The position numbers and the translations under genes are program-made. Positions 45,395-52,602 of a stretch of DNA of 64,000 bases are shown here, piece after piece. The DNA is from a virus: positions 62,001 through 126,000 of the IMG/VR virus record IMGVR_UViG_3300031578_000005. The stretch is one strand, 5' to 3'. Position 1 is the first letter of the stretch. The number at the start of each line of letters is the position of its first letter. A model generated the notes under the pieces. The model was not told the DNA's origin. It saw only the letters and a program-made list of their open reading frames with translations, and ran no database searches.

Positions 45395-45418
45395 CATCAA
45401 CAATTAAAATCAGTATAG
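45390..45418 (+). promoter_or_regulatory. Phage-type promoter (AGTATA variant)
   Basis: TGTAAC 45390-45395, then AGTATAG near 45412; the C of CGTATA is A here. Confidence 0.72.
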
Positions 45419-45445
45419 TAATTATAAACCAATTAAATCGATATT

Positions 45446-46273
45446 ATGAAATTTGAAAGTATTGGCAATGCAGCAAAACAAGTGGGTGTAGCTTATTTAG
45501 GCGGGGTTAATGCCAGCGCAAAACTTGAAAAGAATTTAAAAGTTGGTCAATATACCTATGGGTTATATTTAGCACCGGCAATGACAAGTGGTTTTAATGT
45601 TTGTGAGGGTTCAACCCCTGAATGCCGTTTAGGTTGTTTAGCCACAAGTGGCAGGGCAGGAATGGAATTACTTGCGGGCAAAGTTAAAACTCAAAATTCA
45701 CGGATTAAAAAAACCCGTTTGTTTTTTGAACAACCCGTATTTTTTATGCAGTGGTTAATTGCTGAATTGAGTTTTTATCAGGCCAAAGCAAAAAAGGATG
45801 GTTATGGTTTTTCAGCCCGTTTAAATTGCACAAGTGATATTGACTGGGCAAATGTAAGATTTCAGGGCAAAAACATCTTTGAAATATTTCCTGATGTAAA
45901 TTTTTATGATTACACCAAAATACCTACGAAGTTTTTCAATAAACCCGAAAATTATCATTTAACATTTTCATATACAGGTAAGAATTGGGGTGTTTGTGAA
46001 AAACTCCTAAACAAAGGCAATAGTATTGCCGTTGTGTTTAATGTTAAAAATGAATTGGGATTGCCAGAAACATTTAACGGGTTCAAGGTTGTTAACGGCG
46101 ATCTAACCGATTACAGACCAAATGATGGCAAAGGTGTTATTATCGGGTTAAAATGGAAACGTATTGCAGATAAGATCAACGAAAAACAGATTTTAAATAG
46201 TTGTTTTGTGGTTAATCCTTTAACCTATGTTCAACCTAAAAAGGTCAATGTACATGAACTGGTTTTGGCTTAA
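45446..46273 (+). CDS. GP88-family phage protein
   Basis: 275 aa. GQYTYGLYLAPAMTSGFNVCEGSTPECRLGCLATSGRAGM...VKTQNSRIKKTRLFFEQPVFFMQWLIAEL...RLNCTSDIDWANVRFQGKNIFEIFPDVNFYDYTKI matches the gene-product-88 family first named from mycobacteriophage, including the C-x-x-x-C-R-x-x-C cluster (residues about 54-66), which may bind metal or an iron-sulfur cluster. Role unknown. Not membrane-bound. Followed by a terminator. Confidence 0.85.
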   Translation: MKFESIGNAAKQVGVAYLGGVNASAKLEKNLKVGQYTYGLYLAPAMTSGFNVCEGSTPECRLGCLATSGRAGMELLAGKVKTQNSRIKKTRLFFEQPVFFMQWLIAELSFYQAKAKKDGYGFSARLNCTSDIDWANVRFQGKNIFEIFPDVNFYDYTKIPTKFFNKPENYHLTFSYTGKNWGVCEKLLNKGNSIAVVFNVKNELGLPETFNGFKVVNGDLTDYRPNDGKGVIIGLKWKRIADKINEKQILNSCFVVNPLTYVQPKKVNVHELVLA

Positions 46274-46283
46274 TGTCATTAAA

Positions 46284-46317
46284 CCCCCCTGCTAGTATTA
46301 ACAGGGGGTTTAATCAT
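46284..46317 (+). terminator. Intrinsic terminator
   Basis: AAACCCCCCTG pairs with CAGGGGGTTT around CTAGTATTAA (46281-46312). Confidence 0.88.
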
Positions 46318-46377
46318 TATATTAACTAATAACAATTTTTAATTAAAACCAATTAAATATTATTTAAACTTATTATT

Positions 46378-46596
46378 ATGACAATCTATGGATTATATAT
46401 TGTAAAAAATGGTACTGGTATAGATATTGTTAAAGACAATATCCGTGAATGCAAGGAATCTATTAAAGATTATCAACGTGATATTCACTATGCCGAAAAA
46501 TTAATTGCTAAGACAATGACAAAGATTAGAGAATGTGAAGCTAAGATTAAAGAATATCAGCAATTAACTATTGTCAATGGTAAAGTTAAGAAGTAA
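46378..46596 (+). CDS. Coiled-coil small protein, 72 aa
   Basis: After a short strand (IYGLYIVKNGTG), residues 18-62 form a charged heptad helix (RECKESIKDYQRDIHYAEKL...). Not recognised. Confidence 0.65.
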   Translation: MTIYGLYIVKNGTGIDIVKDNIRECKESIKDYQRDIHYAEKLIAKTMTKIRECEAKIKEYQQLTIVNGKVKK

Positions 46597-46597
46597 G

Positions 46598-46626
46598 TGT
46601 AACATCTACAAAGAATTTACGTATGA
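46598..46626 (+). promoter_or_regulatory. Phage-type promoter
   Basis: TGTAAC 46598-46603, N16, CGTATGA from 46620. One of three with CGTATGAGAATGTAC. Confidence 0.8.
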
Positions 46627-46663
46627 GAATGTACTGGAATTATAAACCATAAAATTTAAAGCT

Positions 46664-46963
46664 ATGTATAAAGTCAATGCACAAGAATTTATTAAGGCCA
46701 ATACCATTACTGATAAGGATAATATTCGCAAGGCATTATGTATGCCAAAGTCATTCCCTGAGAAGTTATTAACTCCTTTGGTACCTGATGGTATTGCCAA
46801 GTTCAAGGGTGATAAGTTACCCCGGCCTTGGTCAGTTAATCAACATTTTAATGTTGGTGAAAACTATCCACTTTATTTTAGAGAAACTGAATTTGTTGTA
46901 AGTCCTGTTAATGGTCAGGGAATGAAATTAACTGAGGGTGTATGGTCAGTTAAGACCTTTTAA
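46664..46963 (+). CDS. Hypothetical protein, 99 aa
   Basis: YKVNAQEFIKANTITDKDNIRKALCMPKSFPEKLLTPLVPDGIAKFKGDKLPRPWSVNQHFNVGENYPLYF. Not recognised; mixed and basic. Twenty-eight nt before a membrane protein gene. Confidence 0.65.
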   Translation: MYKVNAQEFIKANTITDKDNIRKALCMPKSFPEKLLTPLVPDGIAKFKGDKLPRPWSVNQHFNVGENYPLYFRETEFVVSPVNGQGMKLTEGVWSVKTF

Positions 46964-46990
46964 TGTACGAATTTTAAATAAAAACATATC

Positions 46991-47185
46991 ATGGGAAAAA
47001 TTATTAAATGGATTATCATCATTGTTCTTGCTGTCATATTGTACAAAGCATATAATGCCAGTCAAAAAAACGGCAGGAGTATTATCAACAATGCCGGAAA
47101 AGAAAGCAAGGCTTTGTTTGAACAATCCCAACAAAAGGCCAAGGCCATTACCGATGAATTTAAATCCGGTATGGATGAAGAATAA
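46991..47185 (+). CDS. Membrane-anchored small protein, 64 aa
   Basis: One N-terminal helix (IIKWIIIIVLAVILYKAY, residues 4-21), then a charged helical tail. Not recognised. A larger overlapping frame at 46938 is a shadow. Ends before a hybrid element. Confidence 0.66.
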   Translation: MGKIIKWIIIIVLAVILYKAYNASQKNGRSIINNAGKESKALFEQSQQKAKAITDEFKSGMDEE

Positions 47186-47193
47186 CAACGTAG

Positions 47194-47238
47194 ATTCCCC
47201 GATGTTATTGTAACATCTACGGGGAATTTTACGTATGA
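47194..47238 (+). promoter_or_regulatory. Hybrid terminator-promoter with the -35 box in the stem
   Basis: ATTCCCC-GATGTTA pairs with TAACATC-(TAC)-GGGGAAT (47194-47227), so TGTAAC (47209-47214) is itself base-paired in RNA; CGTATGA from 47232 (N17). Confidence 0.82.
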
Positions 47239-47276
47239 GAATGTACATAAATAAATTTTAACTAAAAATTCATCAA

Positions 47277-47594
47277 ATGAACAATTCAGAATTAAATAAT
47301 CTATCAATTTCAGAGTTAAAAGACCTAAGAAATAAAGTGACTGAAATGTTATCACTTAAAATGCAAATTGCCGGTAGAATAAATGCTGATTTTTTAAGTA
47401 AAGGAATGACCGTAAAATATGTCGGTGGAACTAATAAAATTAAGAACGAAAGATTTAAAATTCTTAAAATAAATAAAGTTAATGCTCAATGTAAAAGTTT
47501 TTCAACTGGAATTACTTGGAACATTAAGTTAGCTAATATTGAACCATGTGAGGCATCTAATTCTGATTTATCAAGTCAAATTATTAAAAACTAA
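47277..47594 (+). CDS. Hypothetical protein, 105 aa
   Basis: Helical start (NNLSISELKDLRNKVTEMLSLKMQI), then a small beta barrel-like part (GMTVKYVGGTNKIKNERFKILKINKVNAQCKSFSTGITWNIKLANIEP), which reads as an SH3-like fold. Role unknown. Confidence 0.66.
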   Translation: MNNSELNNLSISELKDLRNKVTEMLSLKMQIAGRINADFLSKGMTVKYVGGTNKIKNERFKILKINKVNAQCKSFSTGITWNIKLANIEPCEASNSDLSSQIIKN

Positions 47595-47605
47595 ATTATA
47601 ATACT

Positions 47606-47767
47606 ATGGAAAATGTTAAAAACACCGATGTTATTATCGTAGCTACCAAATATATTAAAGGTGGCAAAGAAGTTGTTAAGTATGATACATCAAATGGTAG
47701 ATGTTGGGTTGAAGTTATTAAAGGCGATCTAATCACCATCAAAAAAACATTTGAGATCATCAAGTAA
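47606..47767 (+). CDS. Small beta protein, 53 aa
   Basis: MENVKNTDVIIVATKYIKGGKEVVKYD... Not recognised. Twelve nt after the previous gene; stop overlaps the next -35 box. Confidence 0.58.
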   Translation: MENVKNTDVIIVATKYIKGGKEVVKYDTSNGRCWVEVIKGDLITIKKTFEIIK

Positions 47768-47791
47768 CATCTACAAAGATTTTACGTATGA
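47763..47791 (+). promoter_or_regulatory. Phage-type promoter
   Basis: AGTAAC 47763-47768, N16, CGTATGA from 47785. Confidence 0.76.
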
Positions 47792-47824
47792 GAATGTACA
47801 TAAACTAATTTAAATTATACAGCA

Positions 47825-48268
47825 ATGGGAAATGTTAAAAATTTTAAAAGACAACAAATCAATAAGATCGCAGGTCTATACCTTGCCGAACAAGAAGAGG
47901 GTGATTATTACGATGCGTACTTAAAACTTATTGAAGCACGTGAAAACGGCAATGGCGATAACCCCGCAGCAAATTTTGTTGATGTATGGGAACCAATTAT
48001 CTCAATTGGCGTTGATGAAATGATTGACTTGATTGAACCCGATGAAAATGATGCAATGTACGATGCACCTGAGTTCATTAATAACATGGATTGGTCAATG
48101 TTAAAGGAACAGAAAAAAACATTACTTGAGTTAATTTCATGGAATAAGATACCATTGATGAATGATAATCTAAATGGCATTGTACATCTTATTGATGCTA
48201 TTCAGGATTATGCATGTGATGAATTGGGAATGTCCGTTGATGATGTGTTTGAAATTCCAGAAGAATAA
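47825..48268 (+). CDS. Hypothetical acidic protein, 147 aa
   Basis: Not recognised. KRQQINKIAGLYLAEQEEGDYYDAYLKLIEARENGNGDNPAANFVDVWEP, acidic helical, with DWSMLKEQKKTLLELI. Followed after 13 nt by the next gene. Confidence 0.66.
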   Translation: MGNVKNFKRQQINKIAGLYLAEQEEGDYYDAYLKLIEARENGNGDNPAANFVDVWEPIISIGVDEMIDLIEPDENDAMYDAPEFINNMDWSMLKEQKKTLLELISWNKIPLMNDNLNGIVHLIDAIQDYACDELGMSVDDVFEIPEE

Positions 48269-48281
48269 TTATAAAGATATT

Positions 48282-48599
48282 ATGGAAGCAAACAACGCAA
48301 TTCTTTTTTCAAATGTTGATAAAGAAGATTACTGGGTAAGCTCTGGAATTGTTTTCAAAACAGATGCTATCAATCACTATGAAGATGCTTATAATAAATT
48401 AAAAGATAAGATCGAATCAGATGAAGTAATTAATCATGTAGTTGATAAAATGTGTTTAGATGCCGATTTATTTGATTATGACATAACATTTAAGTTTGTA
48501 CGAACATATTGGAAATACGGATTATTCTTTGTGTTTGAAAATAGTGAAGGGATAATAAAAGAACATAAAATGCTTGCAGATTTTGTAAGAATATTTTAA
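48282..48599 (+). CDS. Hypothetical protein, 105 aa
   Basis: Start at MEANNAILFS (48282); the longer frame overlaps the preceding gene. NVDKEDYWVSSGIVFKTDAINHYEDAYNKLKDKIESDEVI, then FKFVRTYWKYGLFFVFENSEG. Not recognised. Confidence 0.62.
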   Translation: MEANNAILFSNVDKEDYWVSSGIVFKTDAINHYEDAYNKLKDKIESDEVINHVVDKMCLDADLFDYDITFKFVRTYWKYGLFFVFENSEGIIKEHKMLADFVRIF

Positions 48600-48685
48600 A
48601 GATATTGTACGGCAATGTACGATTGGCGGCAGATTAATAATTAATCCCTAAGTATTTATCTGAAAATGCTTGGGGATTTTTAATT

Positions 48686-49048
48686 ATGGAACTAACTAAG
48701 GCAATACTTGATGAATTCAATTCTTATTTAAAAACAATTAAATATAAAAACAAAATCAGCATATTAAAATTAGAATTTCTCACAGATGAAATTGGCGATT
48801 ATATTTACTTGCTCTGTATTAAAATAAAACCCAGCCAACAACAAAAAGGCTATGGTGATGCTGTACTTGATGATATCATACAAATTGCTGATAAGTATAA
48901 TGTCCGTATTAGATTATGGGCTACCGATATTTATGGCGTTAGTCTCAAGGCATTGTACGGTTTTTATGGCAAACATGGTTTTAGCTTAATCAAAGACGAA
49001 TTAGATGGACATATGATCTATCACCCAAAAAAGATCAGAAAGCATTAA
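48686..49048 (+). CDS. GNAT-fold acetyltransferase-like protein
   Basis: 120 aa. IKPSQQQKGYGDAVLDDIIQIADKYNVRIRLWATD contains the acetyl-CoA loop pattern Q-x-x-G-x-G of GNAT enzymes, and LYGFYGKHGFSLIKDE the family's late Y-x-K-x-GF motif. N-terminal helix and strands fit. Would acetylate an unknown substrate. A terminator-like hairpin stretch precedes it; promoter not clear. Confidence 0.75.
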   Translation: MELTKAILDEFNSYLKTIKYKNKISILKLEFLTDEIGDYIYLLCIKIKPSQQQKGYGDAVLDDIIQIADKYNVRIRLWATDIYGVSLKALYGFYGKHGFSLIKDELDGHMIYHPKKIRKH

Positions 49049-49071
49049 ATACAGATTTTAATTATTGTTTT

Positions 49072-49100
49072 TGTAACATCTACCGATAATATCCGTATAA
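49072..49100 (+). promoter_or_regulatory. Phage-type promoter
   Basis: TGTAAC 49072-49077, N16, CGTATAA 49094-49100. Confidence 0.85.
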
Positions 49101-49126
49101 TAATTATTAATATTAAATGTTTAGTT

Positions 49127-49372
49127 ATGAAAAAACTTATTTATTTACTATTTGTAATAGTATTAACGGGATGTGGTTATTCTACTCCAATATTAAATGA
49201 TTCAAGAGAACCATTTGTCGTTAGTAAAATATTACCATTTAACAAAAGTCATGTTAAATATATTGGTAATATGCAAAAATCATCACTAACCTTCACTCCA
49301 GAATCAGTAAGCACAGCAATAATTGCTCCTGTTGGAATGTATAATATCGGAGACACGATTTCATTAAAATAA
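49127..49372 (+). CDS. Small lipoprotein, 81 aa
   Basis: MKKLIYLLFVIVLTGCG: a type II signal peptide with lipobox LTGC, Cys16 to be lipidated. Mature part beta-rich (VKYIGNMQKSSLTF). Phage lipoproteins often block superinfection; that role is inference. Confidence 0.75.
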   Translation: MKKLIYLLFVIVLTGCGYSTPILNDSREPFVVSKILPFNKSHVKYIGNMQKSSLTFTPESVSTAIIAPVGMYNIGDTISLK

Positions 49373-49388
49373 ATTTAATAATTGCTTT

Positions 49389-49417
49389 TGTAACATCTAC
49401 CGATAATGTCCGTATAA
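49389..49417 (+). promoter_or_regulatory. Phage-type promoter
   Basis: TGTAAC 49389-49394, N16, CGTATAA 49411-49417. Confidence 0.85.
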
Positions 49418-49448
49418 TACCAATATAAACCTTTAAAAATCAATTGTT

Positions 49449-49790
49449 ATGAAATTCTATCAGAACATCAATACAAACGAAATTATTGGCGTTGATAATA
49501 TGCGCCAAGTAATTTCACACCCAACAGAACAATCAATGAGAGCGGGTTTTGTTAACTATTCATATGAGGTTGTTTATGATATGATTTGCCCCAATAAAAT
49601 CCTTGGTGAAGGCATTACGTCATTTTGTATCACCAATTCTTTTTTAACTAAAAACTATAAGAGAATTAAAAGAGAAATTGCTTTAAATCGATATCCAAAT
49701 TTTAATCAGTATCGACATAAACAACTATGTGATGAAGCAAGTATTAGTGGTATTGAAAAATTGGATATAATCAGAAAGCAAACATTTTAA
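49449..49790 (+). CDS. Hypothetical protein, 113 aa
   Basis: Not recognised. MKFYQNINTNEIIGVDNMRQVISHPTEQSMRAGFVNYSYEVVYDMICPNKILGEG; basic helical C-terminus. Fourteen nt before the DUF6745 gene. Confidence 0.64.
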   Translation: MKFYQNINTNEIIGVDNMRQVISHPTEQSMRAGFVNYSYEVVYDMICPNKILGEGITSFCITNSFLTKNYKRIKREIALNRYPNFNQYRHKQLCDEASISGIEKLDIIRKQTF

Positions 49791-49804
49791 ATTAAAACAA
49801 TTCA

Positions 49805-51145
49805 ATGAAAACAATTAAAGACTTTACACCAGAAATACAATCAAAAATTCCTGAATATATTAAAAAATATACTGAGGGAATTGAAGATGGAAAACGATAT
49901 AAGAATTTCAATTTAACTGATGCTGAAAATCTAATTCATTGGAATTATGAATTATGTAATTATAAAAAACCTGTTATTATTGTTGCTGAAAATCCCTTTG
50001 AATCACAAATAATCTTTAATTATATCGTAGCAAATAAAGAACGGTTTTTGCCAATGTTGTATTTAATATATTCATTAAAAAATAACATAAAAGAAAATAT
50101 TGAGAAATTTTTTGTGAAAGGTTCTCAACTAGATTCTCAACTACATTCTCAACTAGATTCTCAACTACATTCTCAACTAGGTTCTCAACTACGTTCTCAA
50201 CTAGATTCTCAACTACATTCTCAACTAGGTTCTCAACTACGTTCTCAACTACATTCTCAACTACATTCTCAACTACGTTCTCAACTACATTCTCAACTAG
50301 GTTCTCAACTACATTCTCAACTACTTTCTCAACTAGGTTCTCAACTAGATTCTCAACTACTTTCTCAACTACGTTCTCAACTACGTTCTCAACTACTTTT
50401 TCAACTACATTCTCAATATAATAATGATTGGTTATTTACTACTAATATTTATTCCAATGTATTAATTTCGTGGTTTATGTTTATAAAAGATGAATTTAAT
50501 ATTGAATCAGAAATTGGTATTAAATTAGATTCATGGAATGATTTGTATTTAAAATCAAACATTTATTCTGCAATATTTTCTGAACTAGTGTGTGTTGTAA
50601 GTAAATATCCACAAAAGATACATAGAAATACTGATGGTTTATTACATAATTTAGATGGAAATGCTGTTGAATGGAATTCAATTTCAGTTGAAACCAAATT
50701 TGATTGTTATTATATTAATGGTCGAAATATGCCATCATGGATTTTTGATAAATTCAAAAATAATCAATTACAAAAAGAAGATTTTTTAAATGAAGAAAAT
50801 GAAGATATTAAAGCCGGGATATATGAATTGATTGAAAGTAAAGGTGAGGGCAGTATGTTGACATTTTTAAATGCTATTGAGGTAGATAGAAAAACAATAC
50901 CCCATGAATATGGTGAAGAAGAATTTATATTGTACAAGACAAAAGAAAAATTCAATGAAGAAGTGGATTTAAATGGTAATTCTCCATCAGAATTGGCTTG
51001 GTTAAAAATGACATGTCCCTCAACCGGATCAAATTATCTAATTCCTTCGGATGCAAGTTTTAATGACTGTGTTACTGCAGCAAAATATCATCGGCCAATT
51101 TTTGTACCAGAAGATATTCCATATTATTGGAATAGTAGAAACTAA
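49805..51145 (+). CDS. DUF6745-like protein with tetrapeptide repeat
   Basis: 446 aa. Residues about 107-206 are 25 tandem tetrapeptides x-SQL (x = D, H, G, R or L), probably a leucine-zipper-like or solenoid stalk. The N-terminal 100 and the C-terminal 240 residues (DWLFTTNIYSNVLISWFMFIKDEF, FSELVCVVSKYP, LHNLDGNAVEWNS, YYINGRNMP, EGSMLTFLNAIE, LAWLKMTCPSTGSNYLIPSDASF) match the DUF6745 family common in Bacteroidota. Function unknown. The 12-bp DNA repeats (50121-50418) are nearly identical. Paired with the gene at 51220. Confidence 0.82.
   Translation: MKTIKDFTPEIQSKIPEYIKKYTEGIEDGKRYKNFNLTDAENLIHWNYELCNYKKPVIIVAENPFESQIIFNYIVANKERFLPMLYLIYSLKNNIKENIEKFFVKGSQLDSQLHSQLDSQLHSQLGSQLRSQLDSQLHSQLGSQLRSQLHSQLHSQLRSQLHSQLGSQLHSQLLSQLGSQLDSQLLSQLRSQLRSQLLFQLHSQYNNDWLFTTNIYSNVLISWFMFIKDEFNIESEIGIKLDSWNDLYLKSNIYSAIFSELVCVVSKYPQKIHRNTDGLLHNLDGNAVEWNSISVETKFDCYYINGRNMPSWIFDKFKNNQLQKEDFLNEENEDIKAGIYELIESKGEGSMLTFLNAIEVDRKTIPHEYGEEEFILYKTKEKFNEEVDLNGNSPSELAWLKMTCPSTGSNYLIPSDASFNDCVTAAKYHRPIFVPEDIPYYWNSRN
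50121..50418. repeat. 12-bp coding minisatellite
   Basis: About 25 units of the form TCTCAACTANNT, in frame, encoding SQL-x tetrapeptides. High uniformity indicates recent expansion or homogenisation. Confidence 0.92.
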
Positions 51146-51219
51146 ATAAATTATTTAATTTATTTGTTTATTATAAATAATAATGTTATTATTGTATTTT
51201 AATTATTAAAAATATTTTT

Positions 51220-51609
51220 ATGGAAACTTTAAACTTTAACAAAGAATTCAATGGACATCAAGGTGATGTTCAAATTTATTCAATTGATGTATTACCAGTA
51301 AATGCTAAAAGAATAAATAAAACATTTATTGCTAAATCAGAAAAGTCTGGTCATGCACATGCTATGTGTGGAGACTACGAATTATATGAATTACCTGAAA
51401 AAGATAATTTCATTATTAAAGTCGGTACTGATGGATGTACATTAAATCATACATCAATTCAAAATTTAACATCAGAATATTGGGATAAAAACGAAGTATT
51501 AACTGTTGCTGATCATAAACCGACCATATTAAAAACTGGTATTTATTATATTGGTATTCAAAAGAGAAAAAAACATTTCTCTAAAGTTTGGGAAAAAGTT
51601 AGGGATTAA
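51220..51609 (+). CDS. Hypothetical protein, DUF6745 partner, 129 aa
   Basis: HQGDVQIYSIDVLPVNAKRINKTFIAKSEKSGHAHAMCGDYELYELPEKDNFIIKVGTDGCTLNHTSIQ... I recall this His/Cys-containing protein next to DUF6745 genes in several Bacteroidota; the pairing suggests they work together. HAHAMCGD could be a metal site. Confidence 0.7.
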   Translation: METLNFNKEFNGHQGDVQIYSIDVLPVNAKRINKTFIAKSEKSGHAHAMCGDYELYELPEKDNFIIKVGTDGCTLNHTSIQNLTSEYWDKNEVLTVADHKPTILKTGIYYIGIQKRKKHFSKVWEKVRD

Positions 51610-51640
51610 TAATAACAACATAAATTTTAATTATTGCTTT

Positions 51641-51669
51641 TGTAACATATTCACATTGTACACGTAAAA
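51641..51669 (+). promoter_or_regulatory. Phage-type promoter (CGTAAA variant)
   Basis: TGTAAC 51641-51646, N16, CGTAAAA from 51663. Drives a non-coding stretch. Confidence 0.72.
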
Positions 51670-51671
51670 TA

Positions 51672-51886
51672 TATCAGCAGTATTCTTGAAGACAGTAATA
51701 CATAAGTGCACATAAAATTTACTGTCTTGGTTGAAGTCAGATAATAAAATTGGGGTTGCTCCTATAATAAAAATCTGATGGGGGGTCACTCCCCTCTACT
51801 GTTGCAAAATAAGATGTTTTGTTGTTTTATCACGTGCAAAACAATTAAATGCGTTAGTATAATAGTTTGCAAGAAAAAACTAACGC
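51672..51886 (+). ncRNA. Multi-hairpin non-coding leader before a tRNA
   Basis: No ORF. Hairpins: GACAGTAA/TTACTGTC (about 51690-51725), TCAGAT/ATCTGA (about 51738-51779), a GGGG/CCCC hairpin near 51781-51795, and GCGTTAGT/ACTAACGC (51851-51886) abutting tRNA 51888. Looks like one structured transcript ending in tRNA. Confidence 0.5.
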
Positions 51887-51887
51887 T

Positions 51888-51961
51888 TGATGTGTAGCTC
51901 AGTTGGTTAGAGTACCTGCTTAAACTGTAGGAGGTCGTGGGTTCAAGTCCCATCACATCAT
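51888..51961 (+). tRNA. tRNA with AAA in anticodon position
   Basis: Acceptor TGATGTG/CACATCA perfect, D-stem GCTC/GAGT, anticodon stem CCTGC/GTAGG, T-arm GTGGG/CCCAT. The 7-nt loop is TTAAACT, so positions 34-36 are AAA (51922-51924). A34 anticodons other than ACG are rare in bacteria; shifting by one base gives AAC (Val) but needs an abnormal loop. Amino acid left open. Confidence 0.7.
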
Positions 51962-51982
51962 CAAGAAAATATTAATGTTCAT

Positions 51983-52010
51983 TGTAACATTTTCACATTG
52001 TACACGTATA
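51983..52010 (+). promoter_or_regulatory. Phage-type promoter
   Basis: TGTAAC 51983-51988, N16, CGTATA from 52005. Drives the next tRNA-like gene. Confidence 0.8.
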
Positions 52011-52032
52011 TATAATCGAAGTTCTTTAACAT

Positions 52033-52126
52033 GGCACTTTTTGCAAATATTGGTTTTGCAATCTATTCATGAAGGGTTAACCGAAGTATGATAGAATCAA
52101 TGTGGGTTCGATTCCTGCAAGTGCTA
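52033..52126 (+). tRNA. tRNA-Met(CAT)-like, long variable region
   Basis: Acceptor GGCACTT/AAGTGCT, D-stem GCA/TGC, loop TTCATGA with CAT at 52069-52071 in a stem with one mismatch, T-arm with TTCGATT loop, discriminator A. Variable region of about 22 nt is not typical of Met. Confidence 0.55.
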
Positions 52127-52129
52127 CGA

Positions 52130-52300
52130 GAAAACCAACCGTTGATTCTCCCCTGATTGGGGACACGTTGAACAGTACTTGTGTAGAGTAACACGAATAG
52201 TAAGGCTATTAAGGCAGCTTCACGAACTGCGTCCTGTTAAGATGCGTGACGGCAATGGTTACTCAGAGGTAGAACGTCCTACCATGACGACTGAGTAAAA
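52130..52300 (+). other. Structured non-coding stretch with tRNA-like fragment
   Basis: CCCC/GGGG, GCAG/CTGC and TTACTCAG (52258-52265)/CTGAGTAA (52291-52298) hairpins; the last encloses CGTC-CTACCAT-GACG, an anticodon-arm-like hairpin. No T-arm, so not a complete tRNA. Confidence 0.4.
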
Positions 52301-52368
52301 AACTTTTCTGGTGTTTTGAAACTCATTTATGAAGAATCGAACGAACATCAGAAAAGTTTTTCTTTTTT
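52298..52368 (+). terminator. Long terminator hairpin
   Basis: Arms 52298-52315 and 52344-52361 pair over 18 bp with wobbles, 28-nt loop, then a T-run that runs into the next -35 box. Confidence 0.85.
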
Positions 52369-52396
52369 GTAACAAATTCTAATAATGTCCGTATAG
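52368..52396 (+). promoter_or_regulatory. Phage-type promoter
   Basis: TGTAAC 52368-52373, N16, CGTATAG from 52390. Confidence 0.84.
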
Positions 52397-52419
52397 TATT
52401 TATTAATAATAATTTAATT

Positions 52420-52503
52420 ATGAAAAAACTTATAATGCTTTTGCCAATGATAGTAATTAAAGACTATCCCAGTTTCAAAAAAGTAATAATGGTTTTTATT
52501 TAA
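52420..52503 (+). CDS. Micro-protein, 27 aa, hydrophobic
   Basis: MKKLIMLLPMIVIKDYPSFK and a hydrophobic end. Follows a phage-type promoter by 24 nt. Possibly a signal-like or membrane peptide, or the remnant of a lipoprotein gene like 49127 (same MKKLI start). Confidence 0.42.
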   Translation: MKKLIMLLPMIVIKDYPSFKKVIMVFI

Positions 52504-52535
52504 AAACTTGTTAATATCATTTTTTAAATTATCTT

Positions 52536-52565
52536 TGTAACATCAACGGGAATATTTACGTATAA
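52536..52565 (+). promoter_or_regulatory. Phage-type promoter
   Basis: TGTAAC 52536-52541, N17, CGTATAA 52559-52565. Confidence 0.85.
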
Positions 52566-52602
52566 TAACAATAAATTAACTTTAAATAAGAACAATATCA
52601 CT

